Source of the DNA: Dastarcus helophoroides
Lineage: Eukaryota; Arthropoda; Insecta; Coleoptera; Bothrideridae
Direction of reading: 5' to 3'
NCBI GenBank assembly: GCA_028583605.1
Contig: CM053331.1
Coordinates: forward strand, 14,802,857-14,866,856
DNA length: 64,000 nt
Shown: positions 22,701 through 34,869 of the stretch, one piece after another
How the letters are laid out: every line of letters begins with the position of its first letter
Position numbering within the stretch: the first letter of the stretch is position 1
Made by a program: the position numbers and the translations under genes
Notes under the pieces: generated by a model
Database searches by the model: none
Told to the model about the DNA's origin: nothing
The model's input: only the letters and a program-made list of their open reading frames with translations

Positions 22701-24530
22701 ACATAATTTCATGTTTATTTAAGCACACAGAAGTCATCATATATAAACTTGGTTTTTAGCGTTGTAGTATTGCGATTATTTTAGGGTCAGTTTAGAGGGG
22801 AAATATCATGCCCTTTGTGAATTATCAAACCAGTTATGGTTTAGTGTTAAACTGTGACTTATGAAAAATTATAAAGCAATGAATTAAAATTCTGTTACCG
22901 GTATGGGTGAAATCAATCCTGGTGAGATAAAATTGAAAAAAAAATTATAACGCCACAAATAGCACTAATATTGAATGAGCACTTTAAAAAACTGATATAT
23001 CCTTCAGACAAAACAGCTTAGAAAATGAACAAAATGCCTGCCCGGACTTTTCTGCCAATAACAAAGAAAACAATCATAATAAAAAGAAAGTTATTTTGTA
23101 AATACATACAACGCAACAGCATTTACCAAATTTTGTGAAATTTACATCTTGGATTTTTACATGGATTTTTTCCTAGAATATCTTGAAACTATCTCTGGTA
23201 AACATGGTGAGGTTTTTCTCAACAGATTCCTACTATGGAAAAGGCAATGTAGCCTTAATATGATGGTCAACTACTCCTGGAATAATTGATAATCAACGAT
23301 CTAAAATGAAGTTTAAAAATATAAAATAGAAGTTGAAAGCAGCCGAAATACCTACTGATTTTCAGTTTTAGCTTTAATTATTTAGCAAGTAGAGCTTACT
23401 AAGCTTTAATTATATAGCAAGTAGAGCTTGCTATTATACACCTTAAATATACTTAGGGCGTAATAGGCGTTATTTTGAGACTTTAACGTGACTTAAATTG
23501 TTTTCGTTGTTTGGTCTCAGATATGATAAATATTGATAATGTGTGTGTATTCTGGGGCCGACTTCCATTAACTATAATAATTGATGATCGGAAGTTTCCC
23601 GATGTGTAAACTAATATCCCCAGGAAACCTTAGTAGTTCATTGGTTTTATATTTGGAGTAAATAACAGGCTGGCGTATTCTCACTAAATCCGGCCGAACT
23701 AAATAACAATCAGAATGCCAATTAATTCCTTTCCGCATTGTTTAATTATTAGCAGTTAGTTGCCCTTTTGGCTTTTGGGGATCTATTGTGAAGTGGTTCA
23801 TTTACCTCAAACAGTGATTGTCATTCTGTGCAGTCTCCCGATTGAATCGCCCTTACAGCTGACGGTATACGTCTACTAAGTTAGCGCTTATAAGCCGTTG
23901 TTAGTCGAATGGCTCGTTTGCTTCAACGATACTCCTAGGACGAAAAACACTCAAGAGACTGTTTTAGGAATTTTTCATGGCGCTGTGTTTTATTTGAAAA
24001 CTTCTTGTGATATTTATAACTTTTTGTCTCCGGACCTAATAAACTCTCCAATTTTATTATATTTCCCAAGTCAGAACTGGATTCTTTAATTGCCTGCGTC
24101 TTTGGAATTTTTACTTAACCACAATATTTTATAAAATCTCACTTGGTCATTTAGATTTATTGTAGTCATTTGTGGTCTCTCTTTACTTTTTCTTACTGCC
24201 GATGAATATTTCAACATTGGATGTGACATATGAGGTTTCTCTGGCAACATTTTACTGATATGAATCGTATAACTGGTCGTTAAGGCAAATAGAAAAATAA
24301 ATTTATTTCTATATGACTCAGTTATTACGCCGTTTAAAAAAAAATAAGGATTACCGTCAACTTACATACAACTGGGTCGAGAACAGATAACTGAGGCAGC
24401 CAGTGTACTTTTCAAATCTAACAACATTTTATTGTACACTCTAGTCTGTCTCTTTGTTTCTATTGCATTGAAGCAGTCCAAGTAAATAAAGCTTTTTAAA
24501 GAGCCTATAGGGCCCGTACCTAAAGTCTGC
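19730..24530. other. non-genic DNA, few features
   Basis: A motif at 20297 (TAAATTCTGCACTACCTTGC) repeats one at 18328, so a dispersed repeat is present. A minus-strand open stretch at 21562-21804 has a Cys-rich YFCQKC segment but no recognised family. The stretch at 21930-22160 has a GC-richer, LTR-like look, without a matching second LTR. No supported gene. Confidence 0.35.
23370..23433. repeat. two tandem 32-bp units
   Basis: Unit AGCTTTAATTATxTAGCAAG followed by TAGAGCTTxCTA occurs twice in direct succession with two differences. Confidence 0.85.
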
Positions 24531-24599
24531 TACAGTGGACAGAATTATGAGATCCTGATCTCGCACAGAAAAGATTAGGAAAAACCAAAAACCAAGGCA

Positions 24600-24960
24600 G
24601 ACCAAGGAAATAACGTCTGGTTCACAGACGGATGCCAGGTAGGGAGCTGGGCTCTATAGACCAAACAATAATTACAGAAGAAGTATTCCAATGGTAGATT
24701 ATGTTTCGGCATTTATGGGCCATTCGGAAATGAGCAAATTTCCAAATCAAGCTGCGCCTGTACGGATAGCCGTGCGGCATTAAGTGTCCTAAAAAGATAT
24801 AAAACCAGTTCAGCCGTAGTGAGGTGCTGTAGCAAATCCTTAATAGGCCGGGAAAAACTAATAGGGTCACTTTTTTTTTTTATGTGCCCAGGCATAGCAA
24901 CATACTCAGAAACGAAGCGACCGACGAATTGTCAATAAGGAACTCTGTGGAAATTTTTAA
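24600..24960 (+). pseudogene. RNase H domain remnant of a non-LTR retrotransposon
   Basis: Conserved RNase H boxes appear in order but in shifting frames. VWFTDG at about 24614 holds the first catalytic Asp. TDSRAALSVLKRYKTSS at about 24758 holds the third-box Asp. A frame-shifted VPRHSNILRNEATDEL at about 24885 corresponds to the VPGHSxIxGNExADEL box. This order and wording are typical of RNase H domains in Jockey/I/R1-like LINEs. Several stops and at least two frameshifts make it dead. No reverse transcriptase part was seen upstream. Confidence 0.7.
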
Positions 24961-26009
24961 AAAACATCGTACTTTATAAACCTCCAATGGGAAAATTTAA
25001 ACAGTTGGAGGAATTTAACCACCAGGGGCCTGTAACACAAACTCACAATTGTAACAAGTCTACAAGTTACAAGCAATTTGCCTGTACCTACAATTCCTAC
25101 ATAATTCGGTAATACAACGCAAATTGCTACGCTTGTAGAAATTCCAAAAACCTTGTCTCGTAATATGATAGGAGACAAATATGTGATAAAGAAAACAATA
25201 CCATCCATGCACTATGTGCTGGCAAAAATATTGGGAACCCTCGTACTATAAAAACAAATGTCTATTATTTTAGAGAGTCAAATGCAACGATTTTATTTAT
25301 CACAAGGACACTCACTGGCACTTTCACTAACAATAAAATCGTTTTTTGTTCCAAAGTTTGAAATTATTCGTCATGTTTACTTTCTTGAATCAATGATATT
25401 TGTACAAACTGTCCCAAAATCATCGGAGGAGCTTCGTAACGTAATGCAAATTGTACAAATCGTACAAAATTCTAGGAAATTATTTATACTTGTATTAATT
25501 CTGTAACACTACGCAACTTGTAATTACATGTACGGCGTCAGTAATTACAGAAGAAATATCACATATGTAAATGGATTTTGTAACACAACGCCTACACTTG
25601 TATGCATATTTTGCAGTATATTCTACAAGTGTAGGTAATGTTTTACAAGTCTTCAACCTTAGGTAAATAGTACTTTTCTCCAAAACTGCTTTAAAGATTT
25701 TAATGAAATTTAGTATATGGGTCATTTTTGCTTTAAAAAGATAATGTAGGCACTTGGCTTTTTGGTAAAAATTTGGGATCACTATTTTTCAGGGCCATCT
25801 TGATCCTTCAGGCCTAATTTTTTTATCTCTGAAACGACATTGTTGATTTCAATAAAACTTGACAACTAGCAGTTTTTTGGGCCTGAAAGACCCATTCATT
25901 TTGATAAACATTCGAAATCAGCATTTTTTAAGGATATTATATATTTTTTGCAATTAACTGATTAAAACATTTGTTTTTTCGTACAAGATTCATTGGAAAA
26001 CAATATAAA

Positions 26010-26056
26010 GTGATTGACGTTTCGAGCTCTATCGTAGGAAGCTTCTTCAAGAACGG
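26010..26056 (-). ncRNA. degenerate hammerhead-like PLE end
   Basis: The minus strand reads UUGAAGA, an AGCU...AGCU stem, GAAA, ACGU and C. This resembles the family at 62756, but the first core C is replaced by U and stem I pairing is poor. Confidence 0.3.
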
Positions 26057-26540
26057 TTTTTTGATCTTTGAAACAGCTTTTTAATAATATGTTTGTATGT
26101 TTAATTAGAGACAAGGAAAGGTTGGCGTGAGATTACAAACATTGGGCAATACATACGTCACTTGCCTAAACTCAAATTATCGGAATATTCTGAATTTTTT
26201 AACTAGGCATAATAAAATACTTTTCCCAAGGAAAATATATGTTCTACTTCCATCAGTGGCGTCCGCACTAGTATGGCCATTTTTAACAAAATAAATGGTA
26301 CGCTACTGCTTTTTTTCAAAACAGGAACTCATTTCATAAACATGTTTTTTAATTTTATTTAACATTTCTGCGTCTCAGTTTGGAAATATTTAAATTTTTA
26401 TTAGTGAATGTTGACAATATTCTGAAATTTATTTGAAATATGTATGACTACGTGATAGCTAAATTTATTTAAAACGTCACCTCATGTCAGTTGACAAAAA
26501 ATAGGTTAGTTTATTTTACATAGAATAGGAAAAGTTTGTA

Positions 26541-26587
26541 GCACTGGAGATCGATATTTCGCTCTCATTTGAGTTCGTCAGCAGTGC
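26541..26587 (-). ncRNA. hammerhead-like motif, different family
   Basis: The minus strand reads GCACUG, CUGACGA, a short CUC/GAG stem, GAAA, AUAUCGAUCU and C, then CAGUGC. Stem I (GCACUG with CAGUGC) is a perfect 6 bp directly next to the core, and stem III can form with one mismatch. Stem II is weak and asymmetric, so activity is doubtful. Confidence 0.4.
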
Positions 26588-27879
26588 ACAAATCGAAAGG
26601 ACACAATGAAGAAGAAATACTAATAAATTAAAAATTGAAATATATAAAAAAAATAGCTTTTCTTACACTGTTAAAAAAAGTTAATCCTGTGCATGCATAT
26701 TTATGGGCATATCCAATTTGCACCGTAATCGCCTATGTCTGATTTTGCAGCCCGAAACCATTAGCGTAAACATCAGTCTCGTTTGTGACCAATAAATTTT
26801 GCTTGATATAAATAACATTATTACCCTAAGCAAAATCTAAATCCGATTCTGCGATCCTTCGATCCTGAATTGAAAAGATTAAAAAGAAATTAAAAAAACC
26901 TAACTGAAATCATTTATTGTATTATTATAAAAGTATAAACCTTACTAATAATTAAGCATAATAAAAAATATCATTCACATTTCGATTAAATTTGATCACG
27001 AAAATACCTAAATCGTTTTTCTGGAAATAATAAAATATTAATAATTATTTAATATCTAGACATGATTTTCTGAAACATTTTTTCTCTCTAAAGAAGAAAA
27101 ATAAATCAGGGAAGCTCGCTTTCCCCATGATATAATTTGTTGCATGTGTAGGCTACCTATGTAAAGTTTCTACAATTGTAGCGAATTGCGTTGTGTTACC
27201 GAATTATGTAGGACTTGTACGTATAGCAGAAGCACGTTGAGAGCGCCGGCAAAAGCATTGGAAAGCTCTAAGTTCTTTATTTTTATAAAATCAAATGCCC
27301 ATTAATATCATTAGGGCACAAAATAATTAAAATATTATTTATTTCGTGCCTAACTGTCAAGACAACGATTTTGTTTACCACAAGGAGAGCTGTTAACAAT
27401 TTTAGCAAGATTGTTTTTTGCTTTGAAATTATTCATTCGTCGTATTCACATTGCTTAAATATTAAACGGTATTTATACTGATTTATACACACATCTAGCC
27501 ATAATAATTTATAAACTATATTTAACAATAAATACGATACACGACGACGGCCCTATCTAAAGAATCGAGATGTCTCCAAAAATTAGTAATCCCAAATGGA
27601 ATGGCACCTGTCTAAATTGTCTTTTCAAAGCGTTAGAGCCGTTTTGGAGAAAAAGAACTCTAAAGCAGATAAATCTACACTTTTAAATATATGCTGTAAC
27701 ATAAAAGTAGAAGAAGTGCTAGCTTTGTGCTGCAAAATCTCCTTATATGTGTAATATTTTTTTCCGTAATTACTGGCGCCACATTGATAGTAACAAGTTG
27801 CGTTGTGTTAAGGAATAACTACAAGTGTAGAATAATTTCTTACAATTGTAGGACTTGTAAGGTTTGTGTTACAGGCCCC

Positions 27880-29205
27880 AGCAGACAAAAAAGACTGTAA
27901 TCAAGGGTTGAAGCTCTTGTTGAAACGAAGGCTATGCAAAACACTTGTGCTACTCACTTGCCACTGGAATTTTAAAGGACACCTGGTTAAATTTCATCTA
28001 GCAGAAAACGAGCGACATCGACAGTGTAAGATTGAAAAAAACAAGTTTACACATTGTCCAAGCCTTATTATATACAAATGTAATCTTACTGGCAAATAAG
28101 CATACAGATCCTACAATGCATAAGTATAGGTCAGATAATAAGTCTGGCCGTAAAGGGTATATATTACTGACTGTAAACAAACTTTTGAAAGTTAAAAAGG
28201 ACTTAGGTGACAAGGCCAATAATGCCCCCCCCCCACGACGCGATTTTTAAAAATAAATATTATAATCATGTATCACTTTCATAGAATATTTAACCTTCAA
28301 TGGTAGGTTTACGTCTATACCTATCTTTGGCACTACAAGAACTATACCTAGGCTGAATGAAAGACGAAACTCGAAGATAATTATATGAATAGCTAGTTGC
28401 GCTGATTAAGAAAGAAGAAAATACCATACAATTTTTGAATTGTTCATCCAAACAGAAATACATGTTCCGTTATAATTGCTAGACACTTTAATTTATTTTG
28501 AATGGTTAGAGAATGTAGAAAGGAATATTAACAGATACGTCGTATAAAATATTTTACGCGATGTGACTTCATGTTTAATAAGGTGAAAATACGAAAGAGG
28601 AAATGCAGGGTTGATATATTTGGGAGGTAATTTAACCAAATGCTAAATGACTGGGTTAGTATTACGAGGTCATCAGCAGCGCGTGAAACCTTACATCCGT
28701 GTACGTATAGAGCGTAATAAATAGCAGACAGTTGAATTAGCAGGAGTTTGCTTATCTTATCAGTCCCTACAAATGAACTCCACCGATGTGCACAGTATGG
28801 GTATCCTCCGGGAACTGACATAAAATACCTTTACACATTTTATGGAAAATGTCCCTCAATTTAGAGCGCGCTTGAGCAATATTGCCTTAATATGTACTGA
28901 TAAGCATGCGACTTGTTTTATAAAAATAATAATTAACAACATTTTCTTTGAAATGAAATACATTTGACGCGAATTCATCCCAGGCCAGGAATGCTTTAGA
29001 GCGCCATAACGAAATTACTCCAGCGAAAATGAAATGCGCACACACAACTTGAGTTGATTGTAAAATTTAATTATTTAGATATTATCAAACTTTCCATTTT
29101 ACGACTAAACTGTAAAAACATTCAAAAAGATCTATCTTATTTAACGTCTTTAAAACGTGTTCAGAAAAAATAATTTTACACACATGCCCAAATAAAATAT
29201 TTGCA
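27880..29205. other. non-genic DNA
   Basis: A run of nine C occurs near 28227. No recognised gene. Confidence 0.4.
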
Positions 29206-29207
29206 TA

Positions 29208-29529
29208 CAGCAGAACTCCGATAATCCGACCATAACGAGAGTAAGAGGTAGGTCGGATTCTAAAAAGGGTCGCATGATTCAAAATATACAAAAATTAAGT
29301 TACATTTTTAGCAAAAATGTTATTTAAAATAAAATAATCCACATGTAAATGTAAGATTTAAAATTGTTTTCTGCTGCAGATTTGAATCACAAGCTCTTGC
29401 ATCTACATCAGATCATATTTTAAATCAAAAGTGGAAATGTCCTTTAACGTGCTTCAAATACTTTAAAAGTATCTTTTTTTATAAGATAAAATAAAATCTA
29501 TCCGAAATCAGACCAGCTGGTTTCTACTG
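29208..29529. mobile_element. pogo/Tigger-like MITE
   Basis: The left end is CAGCAGAACTCCGATAATCC. The right end, read inverted, is CAGTAGAAACCAGCTGGTCT. Both are directly flanked by TA. The CAGxxGAACTCCGxTAATCxG tip is typical of pogo/Tigger elements. At 322 bp it has no coding capacity. Confidence 0.65.
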
Positions 29530-29539
29530 TATTTATATA

Positions 29540-30860
29540 CGCCCGTTTCCAAAAATAATTTGACAAGCATTTTTTTTAGAAATGTTCCCTCTGAAAGGCA
29601 CATCGCGTTATTCATGGTAACTAAGAAATTATTAAAATTGTTGGCGTTGAAGGCTAAATGTATTTAATAATTCGCTAGCTGATACAAAAGAATTTCTTTT
29701 TTGTACAAATGTAATTTGGATATTTAGTAATTATTAGCTAATATGACATGTCACCAAACAATGCGATTGAAAACTTTCACTATTTTCGCTGCTACTTCTT
29801 TAAACAAATAAACTGACAAGTAATGATAATGGCATGCCTTTTTTGCTACGTCTACAAAGCATATTTGATGACTTTTTATTTCGAACATCTTTTTCTGATA
29901 AATCTTGAATAATTTTAAAAATTTTCAGTAAAATTTGGACACATCCAAATTAGAGTTTATTTTAATTTTTTTTTAAATTTAATATTTAGCAAAAGTTTAA
30001 TGATGCAGTACTTTGAACTTTTTTGAAAATTTCGATTTTTTATTTAAAATTTCTACATTCTATTTTGAAGGACTAGATTATTTCAAAATTACGACCAATT
30101 ATTTCAATATTTCACCTTTCTTAGAATTAGTGTGTTTTTAAAAATTATTTGACTTTTCTTTTTAATTTAGGCTTTATATCCAAAATTTGGACGTTTTAAT
30201 TTTTTTGACACTTTTTCATAAAAAAAATTTTTTTTTTTCAAAAAGTTTGCTGAAAATTTGTATATTTTTAAAATTTTTTGTAAATATTTCAACTCTTTTC
30301 AAAATCGGGTTTTTTTTTAAAGATTAGATTTTTCGCAATTTTTGTTTTACTTAAAAATTTAGGCTCTTTTACAAAACGTTAACTTCGTTTGAAAACTTGG
30401 ATTTGGAATTTTTGATTTTCGTCGTAAAATTTCTACTCCTTTTGAAAATTTTTTATATTTTTTAAAAGTTTTCTCAATATTTTTAGTCAGCAAATTTACC
30501 TTTGCGCGCCGCGATTTTTCGAGGTATGAGGTTTTTTTATTATCTTAGTCACCAAACTTAGTCACAACTCGAAAAATTTATATTTGTACTTCAGGAATTG
30601 TCTTGGCAAAATTTGGCAACCCTAATTGCCAAAGGAGGTGAAAAATTGGGACGAAGTATCTTGTTTTAGTTATTAAAAATGTTTTCTTAATCATCAAAAT
30701 TATTTTGAGCACATACTTTGTTTGAGATTTGAAAATGGCAGTACTTTCAGTTTTGTGACTGGTCTGCAGTAAAGAACAAGTCGTTTAAAAATTTTCCGCT
30801 AGCATTAACAGTTTCCCTAATAGATTCACAAAATTCACGAAAATTATTTCGGGTATTAGT
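29540..30860. repeat. T-rich low-complexity DNA (29900-30500) and unassigned flanks
   Basis: Strings such as TTTTGAAAATTT and AAAATTTCGATTTTT recur at irregular spacing of about 20-30 bp with T-rich bias on the plus strand, like the much longer block at 50140-52870. No gene seen. Confidence 0.5.
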
Positions 30861-30871
30861 CACTTTGTAAC

Positions 30872-31441
30872 ACTGGGCGCACATCGATTGGGTACCGCGG
30901 TCGACTTGACCTTTTAGACCTCGATGGGATAGTTAATCCCCTGCATCGATTGGGGCCCGTCAAACTAATTACACTCAAATTGCGGGATACAAGATAAGAA
31001 ATTAGTATCCTTAATAAATAAATGTTATTTTTAAATACATACAGGAATTGCTCAAAGACAGGTTTTTTATTTCACATTAATAACGATTTTCATTTTAAAC
31101 ATTTGTGAATTGATTCTCTTTATACGGGGCTTGAAAAAAAAATACCACGCACCGAGCTCAACCTTTAAAATTCTATATAAGCAAAAAAAGTTGTAAACAT
31201 CTGGGCCGTCTGCTTAAAAAAGCCAAAGATTTGAAATATAAAATTATAATTGCCAAAAGAATGATTGAAAGTTTAAGAACAAACTTGCACATGGATCTGT
31301 AACTAACAGCTCATTAAGGAATATTTTGGGGCCAGTTAATGTAGAAATTACAGAAGCGTGGTCAATCCCAGATGGGTGGTCCCCAATCGATGTAACGGAT
31401 TAAGTTTAAAGTGACCGTGGTTTTCAATCGATGTGCACAGG
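30872..31441. mobile_element. MITE with repeated ATCGATTG motifs
   Basis: The left end CACTGGGCGCACATCGATTG and the inverted right end CCTGTGCACATCGATTG match imperfectly. A second internal pair (GCATCGATTGGGG and, inverted, ACATCGATTGGGGACC) adds symmetry. It is about 570 bp and non-coding. The family is uncertain. Confidence 0.55.
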
Positions 31442-31449
31442 TAACACTT

Positions 31450-32925
31450 GCAGAGACACTTTTTTTTGTCAAAACATTTCCAACTTTCTTTTAAATATAG
31501 AATCCACTTGCGAATTCACTCTGCAATTATGGTTGGAATATCGTCAGAAATTCGAGAAAAATCGAAATATCTTGAAACATATTACTAATAAATATGACAA
31601 AATCATTAAAATTTAACATATAGAAAAGGTTTAAAAAGATGACCCATTAGACACTTACTACATTAGATCAAAAATATGTCAAAATATTAGGAAATTTGGG
31701 AAGAAAAATAAAGTTGCTGACTATTACGGAAAGAAAAATTACAAAATAAAATCAAGTTTCAAACTAAAGTAAAAAATAAATATGACATAATTTGAAATAC
31801 CTTCACAAGTTAAAGCCACTATCAACATAGTGATAATTCCTTGCCAAAAGTTTTGTAATTGTTTTCGCGAAATTAAAACTGTAATGTAATTTAGTGGTAT
31901 ACCTGATTGCATAATAAAACTACTTCTTTACTTTTATGAGAATACGACGTAAACTTCTAAACTATTTTGGTTTTAATTCATTCGACCTAGGGCACAGCGA
32001 TTCAGCTTTGTTAACAACGTTAGGACTAAATTTGAATTAAGATTCTTATCTTCACTAAAAAAAGGTCTTAAATGTCAAAGAAACTGTTGCAACATTAAAA
32101 CTAGTTGGAAATTGAGAAAATTTTTGTTTAAAGCTCTATTATTGAAATATCAAAGGCATTTCTCGCTAGAGCACTGCGTTCGATTATACAGCTTATTAAA
32201 AAACCATGCGACCTTATTTTCTAGATTTAAGTATTACTGTAGACGGATTTCTACATTACATTTTGCTTGTTATCATTCGAATTCCCGAAATTAGTTAGCA
32301 TAAAACCGCATTTCTTAACCCATTATGGTGCTGCTTCCAATTAGCGTAGTTGTGGCTTGTCGCCAAAATAATTTCAATTTGTAATTAAGATTCACTTAAC
32401 TCGTCGAATTATCATGTAAATAGAAAAGCAAGCTAGGGAAAATTACATGTTTCGTGCTATATATTTTGCATTTTCCGGAACATTTGCATGCGTCTCTGGT
32501 CTACGGTTTGCGGATATATTTTACGCTGAACTTCATTTTGATTTATTATATTTCTTTTAAATCTTATATACGATGTGAAATAAATAGTTGTAGTGCTACT
32601 TTATTGCTTAAGTGTAATATATCTCAGCCCCCAATTCATAAAGTCTAATCTCCTAGCGGAATTTATAAATACTTCTTTTGCATTTTTCGGGGATAATAGC
32701 ACCATGGATTTTAAATTTTTAAAATGCCTCTAACGTTTAAAATTACGGGCTTTAAAATTAAAAAATAAATTTGTCCGAATAAATGTAAAATTGCACTGGG
32801 TAACATTTTCTCCCTTACAAAAGCTAATTTAGAATATATATTATTTTCAACGCTAAATGTAACATTTTTTAATTTCTTTTAACAAGTATCTAAAGTAAAA
32901 AAGTGTTTTTTTTTTCTAAGACACA
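31450..32925. other. AT-rich DNA, nothing recognised
   Basis: Only chance open frames were seen. Confidence 0.4.
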
Positions 32926-32929
32926 TAAA

Positions 32930-33140
32930 ATGACCAACATGCCCTCGTTTAAAAAGATCATTGATTCATTTAGACCATATATTGGCATTGGGAAGTCTCT
33001 CTTGGAGGCGCAGTACTCGCAATAGTAGGCGGCCAGCATACTAAGATCCCATTTGCTCGGGTACATCTTTCTGGCAGTTGAAATTTGTTGATGAAAATGT
33101 GTACCGTGACCATCAGGAACACCCCCAATTTTTCTGATAT
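32930..33140 (-). pseudogene. unrecognised coding-like remnant
   Basis: About 70 codons are open on the minus strand. They have a more protein-like composition than the surroundings: RKIGGVPDGHGTHFHQQIS, then MYPSKWDLSMLAAYYCEYC, then KRDFPMPIYG. The PSKWxxxMLAxYCxxxxRD pattern looks like part of a mobile-element protein, but I cannot name the family. It has no start, splice context or neighbours, so it is more likely a fossil than a gene. Confidence 0.35.
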
Positions 33141-33534
33141 CCCATTGTGTTATATGAATTTAAAGGAATTTTTTTTGCAGTTCAGAACAAAAACAGAAAA
33201 GAAATTTTTAAATAATTTCCATTAAATACTTAAAATATTTAGTAACCAATATTAGTGATTAGGTTTATCATACTTGTGACCTTCAAAAAAATTCTCTCCT
33301 TTCAATAGGTCTCTTTCATTAACATTGCGCAGAAGTGCAGTCCTTAAATTACCTTTTGAAGAGCATGTAGTATCCCCCCTTATATGGTTGGTGTTGATAT
33401 AGGTTTTTCATAACTCGGCAAACATTACATCATTATTAGAATAAACTAAAATGTTCTAACTAGATATGTAGTTTTCGATATCACTATCGCAGTTGCGGTA
33501 AACTTATTTCCTTGTAAAAATTGAAACAAAGAGA

Positions 33535-33680
33535 AACTCTCTCTGAAGATGACAGCTTGGCTGTCGAAATGCGTTAGAGCAACCTTTGTTGTGTTTTTTT
33601 TAAACTTTCCTGGTTTCAGGGGACAAGTTCTGTGTTTCAATTTTTGAAGATAACCAAGGGCAAGTTCGTTCCATCAAACT
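33535..33680 (+). repeat. solo PLE 3' end with hammerhead-like motif
   Basis: The motif at 33535-33583 keeps CUGAAGA, GACAG/CUGUC and GAAA, but stem III is AUGCGU instead of ACGCGU. The standard tip (TTTCAGGGGACAAGTTCTGT) follows, then GAAGATAACCAAGGGCAAGT. The latter resembles the sequence next to the tip at 12464, which suggests it belongs to the repeat. Confidence 0.7.
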
Positions 33681-34232
33681 TATTTCCTTGTATCTCTTTA
33701 ATATCAGTTTCAGCTTTTGGCACTGGAATTAAAAAGGTCAATACCCTGTTTAAAAAGATTTAAATCCCAGGGACCATTTAGATTGTCTGAAGTTAAAAAG
33801 TTATGTTCTAATGAACCCTTCACTGCATGTGATCACTCTTTCCATTTGCTATGCCTTTAATAGGAGCTTAATCGGAATTGGAATTATCATTAAAGGTCAC
33901 AAAATCTGGACACTTTGATACAAAATGATTTTCATATATGACTTATGTCTCATGGTAAATTAGAATAACTAACGATGTTTTTGTTTTGGATGTGATTCCT
34001 TTAAGGTCTGTTAAGCAGAAATAATAATCTGTTCAATTTTTCTTACGTTCCCTTCAAATCATAGGATCTGATATTAGTTTTTTTATTGGCACTTGGTTAA
34101 TTAGGGTAATATATGTACAGGTGAATATTTTTAAGAAATGTTAAGGATTCATTAGCATATCTGTATGTGCAAGATTCATCTATATCTATTATAAGCATCA
34201 ATATATTAATGTGTTTTTTTAATTTGTTTCAG

Positions 34233-34394
34233 GTGCAATATTCACAGAAGATCAAAAAGATACCAGTATTGAGTTAGCCTTTAAATACGCAGTATATAAG
34301 ATCAACAAGGATAGAGAATTACTGCCAAGTACGACGTTAGTTTACGATATCCAATATGTGCCTAGGGACGACAGCTTCAGAACTTCCAAAAAAG
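34233..34394 (+). CDS. kainate-type ionotropic glutamate receptor, exon (N-terminal domain)
   Basis: A 162-bp internal exon after a good acceptor (pyrimidine run ending TTTGTTTCAG) and before a GTAATA donor. It begins in phase 1 and ends in phase 1. It encodes AIFTEDQKDTSIELAFKYAV, then YKINKDRELLPSTTLVYDIQ, then YVPRDDSFRTSKK. In the family this is the start of the extracellular amino-terminal (leucine-binding-protein-like) domain just after the signal peptide, with the G-A-I-F...A...A...IN pattern. The receptor is a glutamate-gated cation channel subunit of the synaptic membrane. Joined to the exon at 57993 it makes a continuous, stop-free domain. Which insect kainate paralogue this is cannot be decided from two exons. 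The preceding exon was not found. Confidence 0.9.
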
Positions 34395-34796
34395 GTAATA
34401 TAAACACCTAAAAATGTTTTCAAAAGGTGTTAAATTACATAGTTTTAAATATTATGAATAAAATTAATGTATTTCTATGAATCGAATATAATATGGCTGA
34501 TTTATATAAAAGTAGGACTTTCAAGAGTCCGAAACTCAACCCAATATACAACATTTGTTGATGTTTAGGGTAATTAATTTTATCTTTGGGCACCCCATTA
34601 GAAATGCCATCAAATTTGCTCAATTGACAATAAATATGTTTATAATATAATAAGGTTTCAACTAAGGTCGACTTACCATCATTTATTATTTAAATGAAAT
34701 ATATTTTAAATAAAAAATAGTACTACAGGAACCAATAAATCGCTATTTAATATAGAAGAGAGGTATTGAGAAAATGAATCAATATTTTGTAAGGGG

Positions 34797-34866
34797 TAGT
34801 AGCTCAGTGGTAGACACCTAGACCAGTAATATGAAGGTCTACCTTTCGATATTCAGTCACACCACA
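34797..34866 (+). repeat. tRNA-derived SINE head or tRNA pseudogene
   Basis: A good A box (TAGCTCAGTGGTAGA) is followed by an anticodon-arm-like hairpin (TAGACC ... GGTCTA) and a degenerate B box (CTTTCGATATTCA). The acceptor ends do not pair and the anticodon loop is too long, so it is not a working tRNA. The GACCAGTAAT...GGTC pattern is common in tRNA-derived SINEs. Confidence 0.5.
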
Positions 34867-34869
34867 GCG

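Larger units (their letters stand above)
25025..27879. mobile_element. 2.86 kb element with 18-bp inverted ends and subterminal repeats
   Basis: Ends are GGGGCCTGTAACACAAAC and its exact reverse complement. Both flanks inside the ends, and also 25500-25640 and 27150-27230, carry many copies of CTACAATTGTAG / CTACAAGTGTAG and of AACACAACGC-type strings, a pattern of subterminal transposase-binding repeats. No transposase frame was recognised. A clear target duplication was not found. The interior contains PLE-type 3'-end motifs (26010-26056 and 26541-26587), so it has itself been a target. Confidence 0.65.

Noticed and set aside
34797..34866. functional tRNA gene
   Set aside because: The A box is good, but the acceptor stem does not pair and the anticodon loop is too long, so it is listed only as SINE-like.
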